NCBI GenBank assembly: GCA_018334525.1
Contig: JAGXLT010000037.1
Coordinates: 1-7,303 of the forward strand
DNA from: Gammaproteobacteria bacterium
GTDB lineage: Bacteria > Pseudomonadota > Gammaproteobacteria > Nitrococcales > Nitrococcaceae
Length of the DNA: 7,303 bases
Direction of reading: 5' to 3'
The notes under the pieces were generated by a model. That model was not told the origin of the DNA. It saw nothing but the letters and a program-made list of their open reading frames with translations, and made no database searches. The position numbers and the translations under genes are program-made. Positions 1 to 7,303 of this stretch are shown here, one piece after another. Each line of letters starts with the position of its first letter. The stretch's first letter is position 1.

Positions 1-1
1 T

Positions 2-1420
2 TTTACCGAACAAGGGTACGACGCCGGCTTTTTTACTGATATCGAGCAGGATCGTGCTGAGCCCGGTTTGAGCGAAGACACGATTCGATTCATTTCTGCG
101 AAAAAAAATGAGCCGGAATGGCTTCTCGAGTGGCGTTTAGAGGCCTATCGAAACTGGCTGACCATGGAAGAACCGGATTGGCAGTACGTTCACTACGATC
201 CGATCGACTTTCAGGCGATCTGCTATTACGCCGCGCCGAAGCGGGATGAGGATCGGCCGCAGAGTCTCGATGATATCGACCCAGAGATTCGCGAAACATA
301 CGAAAAGCTGGGCATTCCGTTGCACGAGCAGGAAATGTTGGCCGGCGTTGCCGTTGATGCGGTTTTTGACTCGGTATCGGTTGCAACCTCCTACAAAGAA
401 AAGCTCGCTGAGCAGGGCGTGATCTTTTGTTCGATGTCAGAGGCCGTGCAGGATCATCCTGAGCTGGTACGGAAATATCTGGGCACTGTGATTCCACGGG
501 GTGATAACTATTTTGCCGCACTGAACTCGGCGGTCTTTACTGATGGCTCCTTTGTGTTCATTCCCAAAGGGGTTCGTTGTCCAATGGAACTGTCTACGTA
601 TTTCCGTATTAATGCGGCCAATACCGGGCAGTTCGAGCGGACCCTGATCATTGCTGAAGACAGCAGTTATGTATCGTATCTGGAGGGTTGCACCGCTCCG
701 ATGCGTGATGAAAATCAGCTGCATGCAGCGGTTGTGGAACTCGTTGCACTGGATGACGCTGAGATTAAATACTCCACCGTGCAGAACTGGTACCCCGGTG
801 ATAAAAACGGCAAAGGTGGTATTTACAACTTTGTGACTAAACGCGGCATTTGCCAGGGTGATCGCTCTAAAATTTCTTGGACTCAGGTTGAAACGGGATC
901 TGCGATTACCTGGAAGTATCCGAGTGTTGTGATGCGCGGCGACGATTCGGTGGGTGAGTTTTACAGTGTTGCCGTCAGCCGGATGCGTCAGCAGGCGGAT
1001 ACGGGCACTAAGATGATTCACATGGGTAAAAATACCCGTAGCACCATCGTCTCTAAGGGCATCTCTGCCGGCCAGGGCCAGCAGGTTTATCGCGGATTGG
1101 TGCGGATTGCACCGACTGCGGAAAATGCACGTAACTATTCACAGTGCGACTCAATGCTGATGGGTTCAGAGTGTGGGGCGCATACGTTCCCTTACCTGGA
1201 TGTCAATAACAGCACTGCACAGCTGGAGCATGAAGCAACAACCTCGAAGATCGGGGAAGATCAGTTGCTGTACTGCATGTCACGCGGGATTTCTCAGGAA
1301 GATGCTATTTCGCTGATTGTGAATGGCTTTTGTAAAGAGGTATTCCGTGAGTTGCCCATGGAGTTCGCCGTAGAGGCACAAAAACTCCTAGAAATCACAT
1401 TAGAAGATTCTGTCGGTTAA
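2..1420 (+). CDS. sufB: Fe-S cluster assembly scaffold protein SufB (5' end outside window)
   Basis: SufB is the main scaffold subunit of the cytosolic SufBC2D complex, on which new Fe-S clusters are built. The frame is open from base 2. Residues before the TTG at 68 (GFFTDIEQD and what follows) already match the SufB N-terminus, as does the next block [10 protein letters not shown], so the true start lies upstream and TTG 68 is internal. 472 residues are visible, against about 495 in E. coli. The cysteine-rich insert of E. coli SufB (CGNCDDTC) is absent, leaving a short acidic stretch near 240-290. The C-terminal core is intact: QCDSM with the cysteine matching E. coli C405, the proposed cluster/persulfide site (codon 1145-1147), and LEHEATT with the glutamate matching E434 (codon 1232-1234). 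It ends EDSVG, close to the E. coli ending. It is the first visible gene of the suf operon; promoter and regulator would be upstream. The family call is certain. Confidence 0.97.
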   Translation, partial: FTEQGYDAGFFTDIEQDRAEPGLSEDTIRFISAKKNEPEWLLEWRLEAYRNWLTMEEPDWQYVHYDPIDFQAICYYAAPKRDEDRPQSLDDIDPEIRETYEKLGIPLHEQEMLAGVAVDAVFDSVSVATSYKEKLAEQGVIFCSMSEAVQDHPELVRKYLGTVIPRGDNYFAALNSAVFTDGSFVFIPKGVRCPMELSTYFRINAANTGQFERTLIIAEDSSYVSYLEGCTAPMRDENQLHAAVVELVALDDAEIKYSTVQNWYPGDKNGKGGIYNFVTKRGICQGDRSKISWTQVETGSAITWKYPSVVMRGDDSVGEFYSVAVSRMRQQADTGTKMIHMGKNTRSTIVSKGISAGQGQQVYRGLVRIAPTAENARNYSQCDSMLMGSECGAHTFPYLDVNNSTAQLEHEATTSKIGEDQLLYCMSRGISQEDAISLIVNGFCKEVFRELPMEFAVEAQKLLEITLEDSVG

Positions 1421-1426
1421 GACAGA
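1409..1426 (+). other. Small inverted repeat spanning the sufB stop codon
   Basis: A perfect 6-bp inverted repeat, TCTGTC (1409-1414) and GACAGA (1421-1426), encloses the loop GGTTAA, which holds the sufB TAA stop. A competing 4-bp pairing, CGGT (1414-1417) with ACCG (1426-1429), is also possible. There is no U-run directly after it, so it does not look like an intrinsic terminator. It could be an mRNA stability or processing element between sufB and sufC, or chance. Confidence 0.3.
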
Positions 1427-1452
1427 CCGCTTATTCATCATTATTTGGAATC

Positions 1453-1457
1453 GGGAG
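1453..1457 (+). promoter_or_regulatory. Ribosome binding site of sufC
   Basis: GGGAG lies 6 bases before the ATG at 1464 and supports that start. The 43-base gap between sufB and sufC is the longest non-coding stretch in the window, and I see no convincing promoter in it. Confidence 0.7.
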
Positions 1458-1463
1458 TCAGTA

Positions 1464-2219
1464 ATGGCACTGCTTGAAATTCGTAATTTACATGTTAGCG
1501 TCGAGGGCACTGAAGTGCTCAAGGGCGTTGATCTCACCCTAGATGCTGGCAAAGTGCACGCCATCATGGGGCCGAACGGCGGCGGTAAAAGTACACTTGC
1601 CAAGGTTTTGGTGGGTGATGAGGCCTACGAGATCACCGAAGGCGAGGTCCTGTATAACGGTGAGGATATTTTAGAGCTGCCGCCGGAAGAGCGCGCTCGA
1701 ATGGGAATTTTTCTGGGTTTTCAATATCCGGTTGAGATTCCGGGTGTTTCGAATACCTACTTCTTGAAAGCAGCGGTCAACGCGATCCGCAAGCACCATG
1801 GGCAGGATGAAATGGATGCCATGGATTTCTTGCAGCTCGTTAAAGAGCGTGCCAAGCGGGTTAAGCTGGACGAAAGCCTGCTTCAACGACCGGTTAATGA
1901 TGGTTTTTCGGGTGGTGAAAAAAAGCGGAACGAAATCTTTCATATGTCTGTGCTTGAGCCCAAATTATGCATTTTGGATGAGACAGACTCCGGGCTGGAT
2001 ATCGATGCGCTGCGGATTGTTTCAGACGGGGTGAATGCGATGCGTAGCGAAGAGCGAGGGTTTTTGGTGATTACCCATTATCAGCGCTTACTCGACTACA
2101 TCGTTCCCGATGTTGTGCATGTTTTTGTTGATGGTCGAATCGTGAAAACGGGCGATAAAGAGCTTGCCAAGCAACTGGAAGTCGAAGGTTATGCGGCATT
2201 TGAAGCAGCTGCGGCCTAG
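1464..2219 (+). CDS. sufC: Fe-S cluster assembly ATPase SufC
   Basis: SufC is the ABC-type ATPase of the soluble SufBC2D complex. ATP binding makes two SufC subunits dimerise, which drives a shape change in SufB-SufD needed for cluster building. It has 251 residues, normal for the family. All ABC motifs are visible: Walker A GPNGGGKST at about 36-44, the Q-loop in GFQYPVE at about 86, signature FSGGEKKR at 148-155, Walker B plus catalytic glutamate LCILDETDSGLD at 168-179 (E173), and the switch histidine in THYQR at 205. SufC-typical segments EIPGVSN and SGLDIDAL are present. Walker A has Gly where E. coli SufC has Ser (GPNGSGKST), which still fits the P-loop consensus. No membrane segment is present, as expected. 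The ATG start has a good ribosome binding site. It sits between sufB and sufD in the usual order. Confidence 0.98.
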   Translation: MALLEIRNLHVSVEGTEVLKGVDLTLDAGKVHAIMGPNGGGKSTLAKVLVGDEAYEITEGEVLYNGEDILELPPEERARMGIFLGFQYPVEIPGVSNTYFLKAAVNAIRKHHGQDEMDAMDFLQLVKERAKRVKLDESLLQRPVNDGFSGGEKKRNEIFHMSVLEPKLCILDETDSGLDIDALRIVSDGVNAMRSEERGFLVITHYQRLLDYIVPDVVHVFVDGRIVKTGDKELAKQLEVEGYAAFEAAAA

Positions 2220-2224
2220 GGCCT

Positions 2225-2231
2225 AAAGGAG
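2225..2231 (+). promoter_or_regulatory. Ribosome binding site deciding the sufD start
   Basis: AAAGGAG is a strong Shine-Dalgarno sequence ending 6 bases before the ATG at 2238. A TTG at 2235, directly before this ATG in the same frame, would be only 3 bases from it, so ATG 2238 is the better start. Confidence 0.8.
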
Positions 2232-2237
2232 TCATTG

Positions 2238-3562
2238 ATGGAAGCAGTTGCACAAAAAACGAGCGCTTATTTTGACGAATTTGGCTCACGTCAGCAGGCT
2301 GGTGGCCAATGGTGTGCCGATCTTCAGCGTCAGGGGATTGAAGCGTTTGAACGCCAGGGGTTTCCCGGTCCGCGCGAAGAGGCGTGGCGGAAGACCAATT
2401 TAAAGCCGGTAACAGATACCCATTTCCGTTTGGCAGAAGGGCAGGGTGCGGCCCCACAAGGTCTGGTCGCTCGACTTAACGAAGTGGGCGATTGCTACCG
2501 ATTAACGTTTGTTGACGGGCGTTTTGTTGCTGATCTGTCCGACTTGGCCGGCTTGCCGAATGGGCTGACGGTTACTCCCTTTAGCGAATACAAAGCGCAG
2601 GCACCGGATCGGCTGGTAGCAGCATTGGGCAGCCGGGCGAGTGTGGATAGTCACCCGTTTGTCGCCTTAAATACCGCTTTTTTTGTTGATGGCGCTTATG
2701 TGCATGTGGCGCGTAGCGCACGGATCGAAAAACCGGTAGCAATTACACATATCATTACTGCGGATGCGAATGGACAGGCCGTCTATCCACGCCTAGTGGT
2801 TGAAGCCGAGGAAGATGCTGAGGTTCGCATCATTGAGCGATTTATTGGGGATAATGAAACCACCACCCTGGTCTGTCCGGTTAGCGAGCTTTCTGCGGCG
2901 GCGGCCAGCATTCTCGATTACAGCCGCCTGCAGCAGGATGGCAGTAACACCATTAACATCGGCACGGTCAATTTGGCCTCTCAGCGCAACACCTCCTTGC
3001 GGGGCGCATTTGTGGCTGATGGTGCAAAGCTTGCTCGCCTAGATCTGATTGCGGATCTGGAAGGCGAGGGTGGTGAAATTGACTGTAATGGCATCTATTT
3101 AACGGATGAGCGGCAGTTCTCTGATTTTCATACCTGGTTTAATCACCGGGTACCGAACTGTTATAGCCGGCAGCGTTTTAAAGGCATTCTTCAAGGCCGC
3201 TCAGAAACGGTATTTGATGGATTGGTGAAGGTCTTCGAGGGCGCGCAAAAGACAGACGCCGTTCAGGAGAACCGTAATCTTGTTCTAGGCAAGCGTGCGT
3301 TCGCCCACTCAAATCCGCGGCTTGAGATCTTCGCTGATGATGTGAAGTGCACTCATGGCTCTACGGTCGGCGAGCTTGATGAAGAAGCGCTGTTTTACCT
3401 GCGGACACGTGGAATCAGTGTTGAAAGCGCAACTGGCATGTTAACGCTGGCGTTTGCCGGAGAGATTGTTGATATGTTTAGGGTTCCAGCAGTGCGTGAT
3501 CACGTACGGGATGTGCTTATGCATCGGCTGGGTGTTGCCGACATTAACGTTGGAGCGATTCT

Positions 3563-3566
<4 letters not shown>
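2238..3566 (+). CDS. sufD: Fe-S cluster assembly protein SufD
   Basis: SufD is the SufB paralogue that pairs with SufB in the SufBC2D scaffold and helps bring iron into the growing cluster. The protein has 442 residues from ATG 2238, against 423 in E. coli. The N-terminal helical part carries the family stretch GFPGPREEAWRKTNLKP (about 41-57). The C-terminal beta-helix core includes the ADDVKCTHGSTVGELDEEA segment at about 366-384, where H373 matches E. coli SufD H360, the residue proposed to act at the SufB-SufD interface, next to C371. FYLRTRGIS then leads into the C-terminal helices. It begins 18 bases after sufC stops, and its TGA stop lies inside the TTGA overlap with the sufS start, so the two are likely translationally coupled. 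SufB and SufD are similar in the core, but the KCTHGSTVG segment and the gene order identify this one as SufD. Confidence 0.97.
3552..3555 (+). promoter_or_regulatory. Ribosome binding site of sufS inside the sufD 3' end
   Basis: GGAG within the last codons of sufD lies 7 bases before the TTG at 3563. The next in-frame ATG, at 3629, would remove the conserved IRDDFPIL segment of SufS, so the TTG start is preferred. Confidence 0.65.
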
Positions 3567-4795
<1,229 letters not shown>

Positions 4796-4797
4796 CG

Positions 4798-5244
4798 ATG
4801 TCTGAGCTTCGCGATCTTTATCAGGAAGTCATTCTTGATCACAACAAAAACCCGCGAAACTTTGGTTTCCTTAATCCGCACACGCATTCAGCAGATGGTC
4901 ATAATCCGTTATGCGGAGATCAGATTCAGGTTCAGTTAGATGTCAGTTCAACGGGTATCATTGAAGCCATTCGGTTTACTGGTGCGGGGTGTGCTATTTC
5001 CACCGCATCCGCCTCAATTATGACAGAGAGCTTGCAGGGGTTAAGTGTTGCTGAGGCGCAGGATTTATTATCCCAATTCCAATTGCTGGTCACAGACTCA
5101 AGCCAGTCGCCTGATCCGCAGCTCGGCAAGTTAGCGGTATTGGCAGGTGTTAGGGATTATCCCATGCGGATAAAATGTGCCACGCTGCCCTGGCATACCT
5201 TTCAGGCCGCACTGATGGGCGAGATCGAGGCCAGTACGGAATGA
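4798..5244 (+). CDS. sufU: SufU, zinc-dependent sulfur-transfer protein (NifU/IscU fold)
   Basis: SufU takes persulfide sulfur from SufS and passes it towards the SufBCD scaffold. It shares the IscU fold but is generally a zinc-bound sulfurtransferase, not a scaffold. The protein has 148 residues, close to the 147 of B. subtilis SufU. The probable zinc ligands are all present: C39 and D41 in NPLCGD, C65 in GAGCAIS, and C127 in RIKCATLPW. The spacing between C65 and C127 is long, and the LPPVK motif that IscU uses to bind HscA is missing (DYPMRIKC is there instead). Both facts favour SufU over IscU. It starts at ATG 2 bases after the sufS stop. I see no good ribosome binding site, so translation probably depends on ribosomes finishing sufS. 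No sufE is seen, so SufU is the likely sulfur acceptor here. Confidence 0.93.
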   Translation: MSELRDLYQEVILDHNKNPRNFGFLNPHTHSADGHNPLCGDQIQVQLDVSSTGIIEAIRFTGAGCAISTASASIMTESLQGLSVAEAQDLLSQFQLLVTDSSQSPDPQLGKLAVLAGVRDYPMRIKCATLPWHTFQAALMGEIEASTE

Positions 5245-5549
5245 CTCAGACTACCTATGACGCCTGTATCGCAGCGCTTAAAAATGTTTATGATCCGGAG
5301 TTACCGGTAGATATCTACGAGCTGGGCCTTATTTATGAGGTTGTCGTTGATGAGGATGGGTTTGTAGATGTGGTCATGACACTCACCTCTCCGGCGTGCC
5401 CCGTGGCGGGCCAAATGCCAATTTTAGTCAAGGCAGCAGTCGAGCAGGTAGAGGGCGTGCAGGGCGCCGAGGTTGAGCTGACCTGGGATCCACCCTGGAC
5501 TCAGGACAGAATGTCAGAACGGGCCCGCTTTCAGCTTGGCTTTATGTAA
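5241..5549 (+). CDS. sufT: SufT, DUF59/MIP18-family Fe-S maturation protein
   Basis: SufT proteins belong to the DUF59 (MIP18, PaaD-like) family and help mature Fe-S proteins, especially when demand is high; the exact biochemical step is not settled. The protein has 102 residues from ATG 5241. It has the family blocks VYDPELPVDIYELGLIYEV at about 16-34, TLTSPACPV with the conserved C53, and TWDPPW at 81-86. An earlier in-frame ATG at 5175 would add 22 residues overlapping sufU by 70 bases with no family similarity. ATG 5241 overlaps the sufU TGA as ATGA, with GAGG 10 bases upstream, and places the start just before the DUF59 domain. It is the last gene of the suf operon, and its stop lies within the 3' end of the convergent CpaF gene. 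Being in the suf operon, SufT is a better name than PaaD, the phenylacetate-pathway relative. Confidence 0.92.
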   Translation: MTQTTYDACIAALKNVYDPELPVDIYELGLIYEVVVDEDGFVDVVMTLTSPACPVAGQMPILVKAAVEQVEGVQGAEVELTWDPPWTQDRMSERARFQLGFM

Positions 5550-7098
5550 AACTACCTGTGGAGCGATGTCCTGACTCGGCATCAAAAACAAATCGCTCAT
5601 TGAGCAAAATACGCTCTCCTTCCATCCCGTCCACCTCGGTAATAGCCACCACTTTTCGGCTGCCATCCGGCATTCGGCTGAGCTGAACGATGACATCAAT
5701 CGCCGAGGCAATTTGCTCTTTGATTGCGCGAGCCGGCAGATCCATGCCGGCCATCAGCGCCATAACCTCCAGACGCGCAAGGGCATCTCTTGGCGTATTG
5801 GCGTGTGCAGTGGTCAGGGAGCCATCATGACCGGTGTTCATTGCCTGAAGCATATCAAGTGCCTCACCACCGCGACATTCGCCGATTAAAATGCGATCCG
5901 GGCGCATGCGTAAGGCGTTGCGTACTAAATCACGAATCGTGATTTCACCGCTCCCTTCGATATTGGCAGGGCGTGATTCTAGGGTAATGACATGCTCCTG
6001 CTGGAGTTTGAGCTCAGCAGAGTCCTCAATGGTAATGATGCGCTCAGAGCGACTAATGCAAGCCGAAAGGGCGTTGAGCAAGGTAGTTTTCCCGGTTCCG
6101 GTGCCGCCGCTAATCAATAGGTTACGATGCTTTTCAATACAGGACTTCAGAAAAAGCGCCATTTCGGCGTTAAGTGCTTGTGATTCGGTTAATGCGGAAA
6201 GATCGAGGTGATCGTCTTGAAACCGGCGAATGGTCACCACGGGGCCATTTAAGGAAAGCGGCGGTATCACCGCGTTGACGCGTGAGCCGTCAGGTAATCG
6301 CGCATCCACTAGCGGAGAGCCTTCATCAAGGCGCCGGCCAATGGGTGAAATAATTCGATCCAGAACTTGAGACAAAGAATGCGCAGAGCTGAACCGAAAT
6401 GGTGATGCCTCGATTCGGCCTTCACGTTCAATAAATATTCGATCATGCCCGTTAACCATAATTTCGCTGACGGCACTATCCTGAAGCAGCGTCTCTATGG
6501 GTCCTAACCCAACAGTTTCTGCAACCACATACCCGATGAGATCTTCTGATGACACTTCCTCCGGCAGCACCAGTCCTCCGCGCTTAATAATGGCTTCCGC
6601 GGTGGTTTTTGCTTCGGCCCGTAATTCCTCCGGGCTGAGTGTTTCAAGGACGTTGCGTCGGTAAAGGTCCAGGCTTTGTCCGATCGCCTCTTGTAATTGC
6701 CGACATAGCTCAGGGTCGGGGGTTTCGTGGTCAGATCCCGCAGATGGGTATTCAGACTCTTTGGTCTGTGGTGTGAGCTCATCTGCGATTGGTGGAAGCT
6801 GGCTTTCCAGATGAATCGTATTTGCGTCTCCCAGACGGATTTCATCACCCGCGGCCAACGGACCCGCATGGCGAACAACCTCCCCATTCAGACGGACCGG
6901 GTAGCGGCTTGCTTTCGCTTCGATATACACGCCGCCATCACGCACTTGTAAGCTGGCGTGGCGACGCGCCACGGTGGGCTCGTTGATCCAAAGATCGGCA
7001 GATCGGCTGTTGCCAAGCGCGTAGGTGGTAGATTTCTCTAAACTCAACTGCACGGGCGCTTCATCGGGTGGTGAGTATCGCAGCTGCATGGCGTTCAT
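5542..7098 (-). CDS. cpaF: CpaF/TadA-type secretion ATPase with N-terminal FHA domain
   Basis: This is a hexameric cytoplasmic ATPase of the type II/IV secretion superfamily that powers assembly of Tad/Flp pili. It has 518 residues from ATG 7098. Residues 1-100 form an FHA domain: LGNSRSADLWINEPTVARRHASL at about 28-50 and LNGEVV at 70-75, then AAGDEIRLGDA. A polar, acidic linker (about 102-131) follows. The CpaF part has SEIMVNG at about 211, LVDARLPDGSRVNAVIPP at 263-280, Walker A GGTGTGKTT (K337), Asp box IITIEDSAEL (E358), Walker B RILIGE (E407) and His box SLTTAHAN (H432). Typical CpaF proteins lack the FHA domain. Two of the usual phosphothreonine-contact residues are replaced (see findings). 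GTG 7101 is a possible start one codon earlier; ATG 7098 has better spacing and overlaps the secretin stop as TGATG. No tadB-like gene follows, and the 3' end overlaps sufT. Confidence 0.94.
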   Translation of the reverse strand: MNAMQLRYSPPDEAPVQLSLEKSTTYALGNSRSADLWINEPTVARRHASLQVRDGGVYIEAKASRYPVRLNGEVVRHAGPLAAGDEIRLGDANTIHLESQLPPIADELTPQTKESEYPSAGSDHETPDPELCRQLQEAIGQSLDLYRRNVLETLSPEELRAEAKTTAEAIIKRGGLVLPEEVSSEDLIGYVVAETVGLGPIETLLQDSAVSEIMVNGHDRIFIEREGRIEASPFRFSSAHSLSQVLDRIISPIGRRLDEGSPLVDARLPDGSRVNAVIPPLSLNGPVVTIRRFQDDHLDLSALTESQALNAEMALFLKSCIEKHRNLLISGGTGTGKTTLLNALSACISRSERIITIEDSAELKLQQEHVITLESRPANIEGSGEITIRDLVRNALRMRPDRILIGECRGGEALDMLQAMNTGHDGSLTTAHANTPRDALARLEVMALMAGMDLPARAIKEQIASAIDVIVQLSRMPDGSRKVVAITEVDGMEGERILLNERFVFDAESGHRSTGSFT

Positions 7099-7303
7099 CA
7101 CTGGGTGTCCTCTAGTAGAGGTAGCGCGGTTGAGCGGGTGTTACTGGCCGTCGGCATCAACACATCGGTGGGTACGCTCGTCGGGCTGTCATCAGTCTCG
7201 AGGTAAGGGGTAACCATCACGACAAGTTCTGTTTCATCGTTTCTGAACCGGGTCGAGCGGAAAAGATGCCCGAGCACCGGCAGGCGACTGAGCCCCGGAA
7301 CCT
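7098..7303 (-). CDS. cpaC: C-terminal end of a Tad/Flp pilus secretin (CpaC/RcpA family), 5' part outside window
   Basis: Secretins form the outer-membrane channel through which the Tad/Flp pilus emerges. Only the last 67 codons and the TGA stop (7098-7100) are in the window. I read this frame directly from the reverse complement. It gives VPGLSRLPVLGHLFRSTRF, then RNDETELVVMVTPYL. This is the conserved secretin ending: PGL..LPVLG.LF followed by an E-L-V-V-M-V-T-P strand. A tail of about 33 residues, rich in Ser, Thr and Pro, follows. The stop shares one base with the ATG of the FHA-CpaF gene (TGATG), so the two are co-transcribed and probably coupled. A type II secretion or type IV pilus secretin would share this ending; the CpaF-type neighbour favours the Tad family. 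The gene symbol is less sure than the family. Confidence 0.87.
   Translation of the reverse strand, partial: VPGLSRLPVLGHLFRSTRFRNDETELVVMVTPYLETDDSPTSVPTDVLMPTASNTRSTALPLLEDTQ
7109..7121 (-). promoter_or_regulatory. Ribosome binding site of the CpaF gene, inside a small hairpin
   Basis: On the - strand the sequence reads CCTCT-ACT-AGAGG, a perfect 5-bp stem with a 3-base loop. Its 3' arm (AGAGG, + strand 7109-7113) is the Shine-Dalgarno sequence for the ATG at 7098. The hairpin lies in the last codons of the upstream secretin gene. If it forms, the ATPase site would be hidden until ribosomes translating the secretin open it. Confidence 0.5.

Noticed and set aside
90..521. 143-codon open frame on the - strand across the sufB 5' region
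   Set aside because: The product is Arg/Pro/Ser-rich and low in recognisable structure, as expected from an antisense frame over a real gene.
437..1021. 194-codon open frame on the - strand inside sufB
   Set aside because: It is fully antisense to a strongly conserved gene, has no recognisable motif and no suitable ribosome binding site. It is best explained as a by-product of the sufB codon pattern.
1421..1463. Internal promoter between sufB and sufC
   Set aside because: The gap is only 43 bases, and I see no convincing pair of -35 and -10 elements.
1570..1596. Gly for Ser change in the SufC Walker A motif
   Set aside because: GPNGGGKST still fits the general P-loop pattern, and all other ABC motifs are intact, so there is no reason to suspect loss of activity.
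5175..5240. Upstream ATG giving a longer SufT
   Set aside because: It would overlap sufU by 70 bases and add 22 residues unlike any DUF59 N-terminus. ATG 5241, at the ATGA overlap, fits the domain start and the operon style.
5561..5597. Possible hairpin GAGCGA...TCGCTC just after the convergent stops
   Set aside because: The loop is over 20 bases, the stem is short and no U-run follows on the + strand. It lies in coding sequence of the CpaF gene, so I do not call it a terminator.
5891..6211. 106-codon open frame on the + strand inside the CpaF gene
   Set aside because: It is antisense to the conserved ATPase core, and the peptide shows no family features.

Overview
The window looks like ordinary chromosomal DNA from a proteobacterium, most likely a gammaproteobacterium. 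This rests on the close resemblance of the SufB, SufC, SufD and SufS sequences to the E. coli proteins, on a mid-range GC content, and on the presence of a Tad/Flp pilus locus. I cannot name a genus. Coding density is very high: the longest stretch between genes is 43 bases, and there are no RNA genes, mobile elements or CRISPR arrays that I can see.

Positions 2-5549 on the + strand hold an iron-sulfur cluster assembly (SUF) operon in the order sufB (5' end cut by the window edge), sufC, sufD, sufS, sufU, sufT. SufB, SufC and SufD form the scaffold complex, with SufC as its ATPase. SufS is the PLP cysteine desulfurase that supplies sulfur. SufU is the zinc-containing partner that takes persulfide sulfur from SufS. 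SufT is a DUF59/MIP18-family protein linked to cluster maturation. Neither sufA nor sufE is present. The genes are tightly packed: sufD/sufS overlap by 4 bases at TTGA, sufS/sufU are 2 bases apart, and sufU/sufT overlap by 4 bases at ATGA. This points to one transcript with translational coupling.

Positions 5542-7303 on the - strand hold the end of a Tad/Flp-type pilus locus. The last 67 codons of an outer-membrane secretin (CpaC/RcpA family) are followed, with a 1-base TGATG overlap, by a CpaF/TadA-type secretion ATPase that carries an N-terminal FHA domain. The two operons converge, and their last genes share 8 bases containing both stop codons, so there is no intergenic terminator between them.

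The window is mostly a well-known pathway. The points most worth a second look are the FHA-CpaF fusion with a substituted phosphopeptide-binding site, the unusual secretin-ATPase adjacency, the hairpin over the ATPase ribosome binding site, the convergent stop overlap, and the SufU-type zinc-binding histidine kept in SufS. I did not find an undescribed system.
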